Source of the DNA: a bacterium HR21
GTDB taxonomy: Bacteria; Bacteroidota; Ignavibacteria; Kapaibacteriales; HRBIN21
Length of the DNA stretch: 64,000 nt
Direction of reading: 5' to 3'
Assembly: GCA_002898295.1 (NCBI GenBank)
Contig: BEHX01000011.1
Coordinates: forward strand, 1-64,000
Shown here: positions 48,240 to 56,600 of the stretch, piece after piece
How the letters are laid out: the number at the start of each line of letters is the position of its first letter
Numbering within the stretch: position 1 is the first letter of the stretch
Translations under genes and position numbers: made by a program
Notes under the pieces: generated by a model
Databases searched by the model: none
What the model was told of the DNA's origin: nothing
What the model saw: only the letters and a program-made list of their open reading frames with translations

Positions 48240-49901
48240 ATGGCAGTGGGAGCGCTCACGCTGGTGCTGCATTCCCATCTGCCGTATGTACTCCATCACG
48301 GACGCTTTCCCCACGGCAGCGAGTGGCTCTGCGAGGCGGTTGCCGAGTGCTACCTCCCGCTTCTGGGCGGGATTCGGCGGCTTGTGCGTCGGGGACTGCT
48401 CCCGCGATGGACGCTGGAGTTTTCGCCCGTCCTCTGCGAGCAGCTGGCTCAGCCTGCCTTTCGGGTGCTTTTCCAGCAGTACTGCCGGGACAAGATGGCA
48501 GCGGCTCGCGACGACGAGCTGCACTTCCTGCGCTACGGCTATGGCGAGCAGTGGGTACGCCTGGCACGCTTCTGGCAGAGTTGGTATGCTGCACGCTTGG
48601 AGGAGTTTCTGGAGGAGTACCGGGGGGAGATCCTTGGGGCATTTGCACGCCTCCAGGAGCTGGGCGTGCTCGAGCTAGCAGGCTCAGCCGCAACGCATGC
48701 GTACCTGCCGCTGTTGCCGAGTGAACAGGCGGTAGCCTTCCAGCTGCGGGTGGGGGTGGAAACGTACCGACGTCACTTCCGGCGCGCCCCTGACTCGTTC
48801 TGGCTACCGGAGTGCGGCTACTACCCGGCAGGTGATCGGACAGCGGTCCCGCTCTACGGGGAGATGGCTGCCCGGATGCGGGGAGTAGAAGAGTGGTTGG
48901 CACGGCTCGGGGTCGGAGGGTTTGTCGTCGAACAACAGCTGCTGGAACGGGCACAGGTGTGGACCGATGCAGAGGCACTCTCGCCCACGGTGCGGCTGCT
49001 GCAACCGCAGTGGTGTGTCTCTTCCCCGGATGCGGGATACGGCTGTACTGTGCTTGCTCGCTACCAGCTGCTGGCTGCCCGTATCTGGGATGCGCGCACG
49101 GGCTATCCCGGCGACGGGGATTACCTGGATTTCCACAAACGGCACTATACCTCGTGGCTGCGCTACTGGCGGGTCACCGATAACCGACTCGATATGCAGT
49201 ACAAGCTTCTCTACGTTCCCGAGTGGGCGGAAGGGAAAGCCCGGCAGCACGCGGAGCATTTTGCCGAGCTGGTGGTCACAACGCTGGCGCAGGTGCGGCA
49301 CAGTACAGCCCTCTTTCCCGTGGCGTGCCTCCCCTTTGATACCGAGCTTTTCGGGCACTGGTGGTTTGAGGGACCGATGTTCCTGGAGCATCTCGTCGAA
49401 CGCCTCACCGAAGCGCAGCAGGTAGAACTGTGGACTTTCCGGGAATGCCGGCAGCGAGTCGGACCAGCGGCACGCGTGCGTCTGCCTGCCGGTTCGTGGG
49501 GCAAAGATGCCGGGCATGAGCCCTGGGGGAATCCGCAGGTATGGTGGATGTGGCACGCTGTGGCACAGGCAGAGCGGCAGCTCAACGAGCTGCTGCGCCG
49601 CTTCCCGGCGCCACGGCGGACCCCGGTGCATGACCGCCTCTTCTGCCAAGCACTGCGAGAACTCCTCCTGATGCAGGCATCGGACTGGAGCTTCCTCGTT
49701 GTGACGGGCTCTGCACGGGACTACGCGGAGCAACGCTTCACTTTCCATGCTCAGGATTTCCAGCGCCTGCTCCAGCTTCTGGAGCAGCTCGACGAGCGTG
49801 GAGAACTCCGCCCTGACGGAGAGGCTTTCCTCCAAGCGCTCGAACAGCGGGATGCTCTCTTCCCTGAACTGAGGCTGCACTGGTGGGAGGAGCCTCTATG
49901 A
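48240..49901 (+). CDS. GH57 1,4-alpha-glucan branching enzyme
   Basis: 553 aa from the ATG at 48240 (track starts at a GTG two codons earlier). GH57 features: TLVLHSHLPYVLHHGRFPHGSEWL, nucleophile Glu in SFWLPECGYYP, acid/base Asp in LPFDTELFGHWWFEGP, and the DUF1957 C-terminal region (FCQALRELLLMQASDWSFLV..G.A.DYA..R...H). It branches alpha-1,4-glucan, complementing GlgP. ATGA overlap with the UbiA-HAD gene, so it shares a transcript with the Dpr-type genes. Confidence 0.92.
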   Translation: MAVGALTLVLHSHLPYVLHHGRFPHGSEWLCEAVAECYLPLLGGIRRLVRRGLLPRWTLEFSPVLCEQLAQPAFRVLFQQYCRDKMAAARDDELHFLRYGYGEQWVRLARFWQSWYAARLEEFLEEYRGEILGAFARLQELGVLELAGSAATHAYLPLLPSEQAVAFQLRVGVETYRRHFRRAPDSFWLPECGYYPAGDRTAVPLYGEMAARMRGVEEWLARLGVGGFVVEQQLLERAQVWTDAEALSPTVRLLQPQWCVSSPDAGYGCTVLARYQLLAARIWDARTGYPGDGDYLDFHKRHYTSWLRYWRVTDNRLDMQYKLLYVPEWAEGKARQHAEHFAELVVTTLAQVRHSTALFPVACLPFDTELFGHWWFEGPMFLEHLVERLTEAQQVELWTFRECRQRVGPAARVRLPAGSWGKDAGHEPWGNPQVWWMWHAVAQAERQLNELLRRFPAPRRTPVHDRLFCQALRELLLMQASDWSFLVVTGSARDYAEQRFTFHAQDFQRLLQLLEQLDERGELRPDGEAFLQALEQRDALFPELRLHWWEEPL

Positions 49902-51313
49902 GTCAGTCATTGCCCCCTCTTGTGGTGGATCTGGACGGCACGCTCCTGCGGACAGACACGCTCTGGGAGAGTTTCCTGGGGCTTCTCCGACGGCGTCCGT
50001 GGCGGATTCTCTGGATGCCGTTCTGGCTCCTGCAGGGACGGGCTGTTCTCAAGGTACGCCTCCTGGCGGAGGCTCTGCCCGATATTGAGTACTTGCCGCT
50101 GCGCGAGGAGGTGCTCCAGTGGCTGCAGGCGGAGCGTTGCCGAGGACGGCGGCTCATTTTGGCAACGGCGAGCCCTGCCTCCGTCGGTCAGGTGCTGGCC
50201 CAGCGGTTAGGACTCTTCGAGGCGGTGGTGGGAAGCTCCGACACGCTCAACGCGCGGGGAAAAGCAAAGCTGGCACTGGTCCGGCAGTACCTGGGTGAGC
50301 TTCCTTTTGAGTACCTCGGCAACTCGTGGGCAGATTTCCCCGTGTGGGCAGGAGCGGTGGAAGCGCACGTGGTCGGCACTCCGCGCTTTATCCGCCGGGT
50401 GCGGCGGCATTTCCCGCGCGGGCGTGACTTCCCTCAGCCGCTGCGGTGGAGCGCGCTGCTGGGGTTGTTGCGTCCGTACCAGTGGGTCAAGAACCTGCTG
50501 GTGTTCCTGCCCATGCTCTTAGCCCACCGGGTGTTGGAGGGAGCGCTCTGGGGAAAGGCGATAGCAGCCTTCGCTGCGCTGAGCTTGGTTGCTTCAGGGC
50601 TGTATGTGGTCAACGATCTGCTCGATGTGGAGGCAGATCGGCACCATCCGCGCAAGCGCTTCCGTCCCCTTGCTCGGGGTGATGTGCCGCTGTGGGTGGG
50701 GATGGTCATGGCACCACTGGTTTTCGGGATGGGCTTCGGGATTGCTGGGGCAGTGCTGCCTCCGCTCGGGGTCTTGGCTGTCGGGCTTTACGGAGGACTT
50801 TCGGCGGCGTACTCGCTGTGGCTCAAAACGCTCCCGCTGCTCGACGTGCTGGCGCTTGCCGGGCTCTACACCGTCCGTGTCCTTGCCGGTGGGTGGGCAA
50901 CGCAGGTACCGCTCTCGGGGTGGCTGTTGACCTTTGCCATTTTCTTCTTCCTGAGCTTGGCGTTTCTGAAGCGCTACGTTGAGCTTCGGGCGTTGGGCGG
51001 AGCAGAGCTCCCGCGACGGGGCTATACGAGCCAGGACGAAGCTCTGGTTCGTACCTTCGGCATCGCCAGCGGGTATTTGGCTGTGCTGGTCTTCGTGCTC
51101 TACTTGAATAGTCCGGCGGTGGTCACGCTCTATCGGGAGCCTCGCTGGCTGTGGTTGAGTGTGCCATTGTTGCTGTACTGGATTGCATACCTCTGGCTCA
51201 GTGCCCATCGTGGGCGCATGCCCGATGATCCGATTCTCTTCGTGCTCCGTGATCCGGTCAGCTACATTGTTGCCGCGGGCTTACTGGGGCTCTTCGTGCT
51301 GGGCAGCGCATGA
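49898..51313 (+). CDS. HAD phosphatase-UbiA prenyltransferase fusion (DPPR synthase-like)
   Basis: 471 aa. Residues 5-165: HAD domain with motif I VVDLDGTLLRTD (Asp10, Asp12), motif II ATASP and motif III/IV LGNSWADFP. Residues ~185-470: UbiA-type with about eight helices; NDLLDVEADRHHPRKRFRPLARG and SLWLKTLPLLDVLALAGLYTVRVLAGG match the decaprenyl-phosphate 5-phosphoribosyltransferase subgroup (Rv3806c-like). Predicted: transfer of 5-phosphoribose from PRPP to polyprenyl phosphate and removal of the 5-phosphate in one polypeptide. Followed by dprE1-dprE2, consistent with that pathway. Confidence 0.88.
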   Translation: MSQSLPPLVVDLDGTLLRTDTLWESFLGLLRRRPWRILWMPFWLLQGRAVLKVRLLAEALPDIEYLPLREEVLQWLQAERCRGRRLILATASPASVGQVLAQRLGLFEAVVGSSDTLNARGKAKLALVRQYLGELPFEYLGNSWADFPVWAGAVEAHVVGTPRFIRRVRRHFPRGRDFPQPLRWSALLGLLRPYQWVKNLLVFLPMLLAHRVLEGALWGKAIAAFAALSLVASGLYVVNDLLDVEADRHHPRKRFRPLARGDVPLWVGMVMAPLVFGMGFGIAGAVLPPLGVLAVGLYGGLSAAYSLWLKTLPLLDVLALAGLYTVRVLAGGWATQVPLSGWLLTFAIFFFLSLAFLKRYVELRALGGAELPRRGYTSQDEALVRTFGIASGYLAVLVFVLYLNSPAVVTLYREPRWLWLSVPLLLYWIAYLWLSAHRGRMPDDPILFVLRDPVSYIVAAGLLGLFVLGSA

Positions 51314-52632
51314 GAGTGCATGGCTACCTTTCGTGGGGACGATATCCTCGGCTGTATCCGGCGGCGGTGTGGCGGCTCCACTGGCGCGGCGAGGCGCTGC
51401 CGTCGGTGCCACCGGGGATGAGCCTCTTGCCCCGCGGGTATGGACGGAGCTACGGGGATTGTTGCCTCAACGAGGGTGGGCTGCTGCTCGATGTCACTGG
51501 GTTGGACCGGTTCCTCGCCTTCGATCCGGAGCAGGGGCTGCTCCGGTGCGAGGCGGGGATCAGCATGGCGGAGATTGTGTCTTTCGCGCTGCCTCGCGGC
51601 TACTTCGTACCAGTAACGCCGGGGACGAAGTGGGTCTCGCTCGGTGGGGCGATCGCCAACGATGTGCATGGGAAGAATCACCACCGCGCCGGGAGCTTCG
51701 GGTGTGCGGTGTGCGCCTTTGAACTGGTGCGCTCCTCCGGGGAGCGGCTACGGTGTACGCCGACGGAGAACGCCGAGCTTTTCCGGGCAACAATTGGTGG
51801 GCTGGGCTTGACTGGGCTGATAACGTGGGCAGAGATTCGGCTCCGACCAGTGGAGACAGCCTGGATGCGGGTGGAAGTGATCCCCTTCGGACATGTGCGG
51901 GAGTTCTTCCGCTTGAGCCGGGAATCAGATGCCGCCTTCGAGTACACGGTCGCCTGGGTGGATGTGACAGCTCGGGGAAAGCAGCTCGGGCGCGGGATTT
52001 TCTGGCGGGGCAACCATGCCCGGCGAGAGGAGGCACCCCGGGAGCTCCCGCGGAGGAGGCTCCGCCTGTCCCTGCCAGTGGATGCTCCGGAATGGCTGCT
52101 GAATCCGTGGAGTGCACGGCTGGCCAATGCGCTCTACTTCCGCCTCCATCGCCGGCGGGAAGGGATTGTGCCGTACGACGCCTTTTTCTACCCGCTGGAT
52201 GCGCTCGGGCAGTGGAATCGGCTTTACGGCGCTCGGGGCTTTGTGCAGTACCAGTGTGTTGTGCCGCCGGAGACAGCCGAAGGGGCCGTAGAGGAGCTGC
52301 TCGAGCGGATTGCCGCTGCGCGGGTGACGGCACTTCTGGGGGTGCTCAAAGTGTTCGGTGCACAGCGTTCGCCGGGTATGCTCTCGTTCCCACGTCCTGG
52401 AGTGACACTGGCGGTGGATTTTGCCCTCGAGGGGGAGAAGACCTGGCAAGTGTTGGCGCAGTTGGACGCGTGTGTCCGTGCGGCAGGGGGAGCGCTCTAT
52501 CCGGCAAAGGATGCCCGGATGCCGCCGGAGATGTTCGTCCATTCGTTCCCGCAGTGGCGGGAGTTTGCCCGATATCGGGACCCGCTCTTTTCGTCGAGCT
52601 TCTGGCGACGTGTCACACGGGGGTTGGACTGA
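51310..52632 (+). CDS. dprE1: DprE1-like FAD-dependent decaprenylphosphoryl-beta-D-ribose 2'-oxidase
   Basis: 440 aa. VAO-type FAD fold: LLPRGYGRSYGDCCLNEGG, GTKWVSLGGAIANDVHGKNHHRAGSFG (FAD-binding loop with His), LFRATIGGLGLTGLI, and C-terminal LYPAKDARM...F. It should oxidise C2' of polyprenyl-phosphoryl-ribose; the mycobacterial drug-target cysteine position cannot be aligned confidently here. ATGA overlap upstream, TGATG overlap with dprE2. Confidence 0.88.
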   Translation: MRVHGYLSWGRYPRLYPAAVWRLHWRGEALPSVPPGMSLLPRGYGRSYGDCCLNEGGLLLDVTGLDRFLAFDPEQGLLRCEAGISMAEIVSFALPRGYFVPVTPGTKWVSLGGAIANDVHGKNHHRAGSFGCAVCAFELVRSSGERLRCTPTENAELFRATIGGLGLTGLITWAEIRLRPVETAWMRVEVIPFGHVREFFRLSRESDAAFEYTVAWVDVTARGKQLGRGIFWRGNHARREEAPRELPRRRLRLSLPVDAPEWLLNPWSARLANALYFRLHRRREGIVPYDAFFYPLDALGQWNRLYGARGFVQYQCVVPPETAEGAVEELLERIAAARVTALLGVLKVFGAQRSPGMLSFPRPGVTLAVDFALEGEKTWQVLAQLDACVRAAGGALYPAKDARMPPEMFVHSFPQWREFARYRDPLFSSSFWRRVTRGLD

Positions 52633-53372
52633 TGCGGCGTGTCCTGCTCATCGGGGCAACTTCGGCAATTGCCCAGGAAGTCGGGCGCCTCTACGCGGAG
52701 CGGCAGGCGCAGGTGTTCCTCGTCGGGCGCACGGCAGAGAAGCTCGAAGCGGTGGCGGCAGACCTAACCGTGCGCGGAGCCAAGGTTGTCGGCACCGTGT
52801 GTTGGGATGCACGGGATTGGGCACAGGCAGCCGACATTGTTGCCCGCGCCCGGCACGCGCTGGGGGTGCTGGAAGTCGTGCTCATCGCTCACGGGAGCCT
52901 GCCTCGGCAGGAGGAACTCTGGCATCACCCGGAGCGAAGTGTGGAGCAGTTCCAGCTCAATGCTACCAGTGTGGTGGCGCTTCTCAGCGCGCTCGTGCCC
53001 GTGCTCCAGGCACAGCGTCGTGGCACTGTCGGAGTCATCAGTTCTGTGGCAGGTGAGCGTGGGCGGGCACGTATGGCTGTGTACGGGGCGGCAAAAGCCG
53101 CGGTGACGGCGTTCAGTGCCGGTGTTCGCGGCTACTTGTACCCGTACGGTGTGAAGCTCATCACGATCAAGCCTGGGGTTGTTGACACTCCCATGACCGC
53201 CCATCTGCCGAAGAACTTCCTGTTTGCCTCCGCCCGTGCTGTCGGGAGGCGCATCTACCGGGCGCTCGAGCGTGGGGCGCCGGATATTCTCTACGTGCCC
53301 TGGTGGTGGCGTCCAGTGATGGCGCTTGCCCGGCTCGTGCCGGAACGCCTCTTCAAACGGCTCCGGATCTAG
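52632..53372 (+). CDS. dprE2: DprE2-like short-chain dehydrogenase
   Basis: 246 aa. SDR fold: VLLIGATSAIAQEVGRLYAERQAQVFLVGR (NAD(P)-binding), VLIAHGSLP, SSVAGERGRARMAVYGAAKAAVTAF (Ser...Tyr-x3-Lys catalytic set), IKPGVVDTPMT. 'GATSAIAQE' is typical of DprE2. It would reduce the 2'-keto intermediate, completing epimerisation to arabinose. Last gene of the run; intergenic space of 327 nt follows. Confidence 0.85.
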   Translation: MRRVLLIGATSAIAQEVGRLYAERQAQVFLVGRTAEKLEAVAADLTVRGAKVVGTVCWDARDWAQAADIVARARHALGVLEVVLIAHGSLPRQEELWHHPERSVEQFQLNATSVVALLSALVPVLQAQRRGTVGVISSVAGERGRARMAVYGAAKAAVTAFSAGVRGYLYPYGVKLITIKPGVVDTPMTAHLPKNFLFASARAVGRRIYRALERGAPDILYVPWWWRPVMALARLVPERLFKRLRI

Positions 53373-53411
53373 CCGAGGCGGCGACCGCTTGCTATGTGAC
53401 TCGCGGTGTTG

Positions 53412-53420
53412 TAAATTTGC
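53412..53420 (+). promoter_or_regulatory. -7 promoter element TAAATTTGC
   Basis: Exact TAnnTTTGC match, 280 nt upstream of the giant gene's ATG. Transcripts from here would have a very long leader, or serve an unrecognised small RNA. Confidence 0.45.
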
Positions 53421-53553
53421 ACTGCCGCCGAGGAGTCGGGAAGGGTGGGGGAAAAGAATCAGTAGTGGAAAGAGGGACGGTGTGTATGGGTAGAAGACAC
53501 AACATCGGCGGTTTCCAGCGCTGCTTTTCTCACACGAGTCGAGGCGAATTCGC

Positions 53554-53561
53554 TAAGTTTG
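53554..53561 (+). promoter_or_regulatory. -7 promoter element TAAGTTTG for the first giant repeat gene
   Basis: Matches TAnnTTTG, about 139 nt upstream of the ATG at 53700; the likelier of the two promoters. Confidence 0.5.
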
Positions 53562-53699
53562 TGCCCAGCAACGTGACGCATGCGGGCGGTGTGCATGCCG
53601 GTGCGATGTCAGAGTACCTCCCTTGGTCTTCCCTGCCGTTCGGTACATGGACTGCACGTTTGCTGCACAGGAAGTCTCACTCTGCGCGCGAGGGTTCTC

Positions 53700-56600
53700 A
53701 TGCGGATGATGACGCTGGTTCTCGGTGTATTTCTCCTCTCGGTGTGGGCAGCACAGGGTGCGCAAGAGCAGCAAGTCCCCTATAGCGGGGTAGCCCTCTC
53801 TGCTGCGGGAGAGCCTGTGCCCGACGGGCTCCATCGGATGGAGTTCTGCCTGTTTGAGTCGGGAGGCACGCAGCCAATCTGGAGCGAAGTCCACCTGGTG
53901 GAGACGCGAGCAGGTGCCTATCAGGTGCTCTTGGGGAGCGCACGCCCTCTCCGACTCGCCGCGGGGAAGCAGTACTGGCTTGAGGTCTTCTGCGATGGGC
54001 ACTCACTGGGACGGTTCGCATTCCCTGTGGTGAGCTCGCAGGAGCAGAAGGGGGTTCCAGGATTCCGGATGGCGCCGATCCAAGACCGGACCGAGGCTGG
54101 CAAGACGGCCGTGATGGATGGACGTGGGCAGCTCCCGGTTCTCGGAGGGGTCTCCCCAGCAATGCCCCTGGTGGTCAATACGTGTGCTGAGTGCACCACA
54201 ACCTTTTGGTCGCTGACGGGGAATGCAGGTACTGATCCGGCGAATAACTTTTTGGGTACAACCGATAACCAGCCCCTCATCATCCGCACGAACAATGTCA
54301 ACCGTGTGCGGATCACCACCGGAGGACAGATTGAGGTTCTCAATAGCGGGCAGTCCGTTGCGCTCGGCGAGGCTGCTGGGACGGCAATGGACTTGACCTC
54401 GCCCCGACAGAATACTTTTGTCGGCTACCAAGCGGGGAGCCTGACAGAGACAGGGGAGAAGAACGTTGCCGTGGGAGCAACTGCGCTGTCGCAGAACATT
54501 GACGGCACGGGCAATACAGCGCTGGGCTCGAGCACGCTCACCAGTGTTACCAGTGGGAATTACAATACCGCGATCGGCTTCGGTGCCGATGTCAATGGAA
54601 ACCTTACGAATGCAACGGCAATAGGTGCCTATGCGTTTGCGGCTTCTGATAACAGTGTTGTCATCGGCTCCATTGCAGGAGTCAATGGTGCGCCGGCGTC
54701 AGCGAATGTGGGGATTGGCACAACGGCACCCACACATCGTCTCCACGTTGTGAGCACCGCTGACCCGCTCCGTATTCAGGGACTCCAGGTGGATAACACG
54801 CTGGACAATGCGTTGGTGATAGACCCCAGCGGCATTGTCAAGATCCGCTCGCTTGCCGGACTGGTTGGCTCAACTGCCTGGTTGTTGACGGGCAATACGC
54901 TCTCGGGAGGAGAGGTTCTGGGGTCGCTCAATGCGCAGCCGTTGGTTGTGGTAACTAATGGTACCGAGCGGCTGCGGGTGACAGCTACAGGAGGGGTGGG
55001 TATTGGGACCAATGCTCCCACGGCACAGGTGCACATTATGAGTCCAAGCGGTGGGGAGGTGTTGAAGCTACAGGCGGTGACTGGACAGAGTGGGTCGTTA
55101 TTGCGGTGGGAGGACGAGTTTGGGAATGCGTGGGGTGTAATTGACAACAGTGGGTTAGTGGGGATTGGGACGGCGACGCCGGTGCAGAAGCTGCACGTAG
55201 TTGGCAATGGGGCGGTATCGGCGGTGTTTGTCGAGGGCGGGGTAGGGGTAGGGACGGTCAATCCGCTGGCGACGCTACACGTGTACGACGAGGGGACGCT
55301 GACTCCGGGGACGACACAGGTATTGATTACGGCGGGGGCAAGTCAGGTCGGTAGTGGGGTCGCGTTACTGCGGTGGGAAGACAATGGGAGCAATGTGCTT
55401 GGGGTCATCGATGAGGTGGGGCAGGTGGGGATTGGGACAGCGGCACCGGCAAGGCGGTTGCACGTGGTGGGACCGGGAGGAGGGATTTCACCGGTGAGGC
55501 TGGAGCAGGTTCCGGTAGCGGCAGATGACGATGTACTGACGGTGAACAGCGGTGGGGATGTGCGCAAGCGGTCGTTGTCGGGGGCAATTAGCGGGATGGC
55601 CTGGTTGTTAGGTGGCAACACGTTGACAAGTGAGCAGGCGTTGGGGACCTTGAGTGGGCATGATTTGCCGATTTACACGGCGGGCAGCGAGCGGATGCGG
55701 ATTACGACCTCGGGCAACGTCGGCATCGGGACGGCAAGTCCGGGTGAGCGGTTGGATGTTGCAGGTAACGTACGTTTCAGCGGGGCATTGATGCCGGCGG
55801 GGATGCCAGGGGCAGGAGGGCAGGTGCTGGTCTCTCAGGGGGCGGGGACAGCCCCGGTGTGGAGCAATGACATGTACTGGGACCAAGGAACACAGCGGCT
55901 TGGGATCGGAACGGCAACGCCGACAGCGAAGCTGGACGTGCGAGGAGGTATCTACGCGCAGCATCCAACTGGTGGAGATGTATTGACACTCCAGGCGGTG
56001 GTGGGGCAGACTGGGGCGTTGTTGACATGGGTGGACGAGACGGGGACGCCCTGGGGTGTGATAGACAACGGTGGGCTTGTTGGGATTGGGACGACGACGC
56101 CGGTACAGAAGCTGCACGTAGTTGGCAATGGGGCGGTATCGGCGGTGTTTGTCGAGGGTGGGGTAGGGGTAGGGACGGTCAATCCGCTGGCGACGCTACA
56201 CGTGTACGACGAGGGGACGCTGACTCCGGGGACGACACAGGTATTGATTACGGCGGGGGCAAGTCAGGTCGGTAGTGGGGTCGCGTTACTGCGGTGGGAA
56301 GACAATGGGAGCAATGTGCTTGGGGTCATCGATGAGGTGGGGCAGGTGGGGATTGGGACAGCGGCACCGGCAAGGCGGTTGCACGTGGAGGGGGATGGGA
56401 CGGCGCCACCGGCACGGGTGACGAACCTGACGACGGGGGCAGCCACGGACAATGTGGTGGTGGTGGATGCCGCGGGGGATCTGAAGCAGATCGGGGCGGG
56501 GGCATTGATTGGGGCGCATGCCTGGTTGCTGACGGGCAACGGTGGGACGGACCCGGCAACGAACTTTTTGGGCACCACGGATGGGCAACCGTTGGTGATT

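Larger units (their letters stand above)
53373..53699. other. 327-bp intergenic region with two promoter-like motifs
   Basis: No convincing coding region. It holds a weak hairpin GCGG-CGA-CCGC (53378-53388) just after dprE2 without a T-run, two -7 motifs (53412-53420, 53554-53561), and a stretch 53580-53699 that is open in frame with the next gene but lacks a signal peptide until 53700. The long leader after the second motif (~130 nt) could carry regulation. Confidence 0.5.

Noticed and set aside
53378-53388. Hairpin GCGG-CGA-CCGC after dprE2 as a terminator
   Set aside because: Only a 4-bp stem and no T-run follows.
53580-53699. 40-residue N-terminal extension of the first giant protein
   Set aside because: It would bury the signal peptide (MRMMTLVLGVFLLSVW...) in the interior and has Cys/Arg-rich shadow-like composition.
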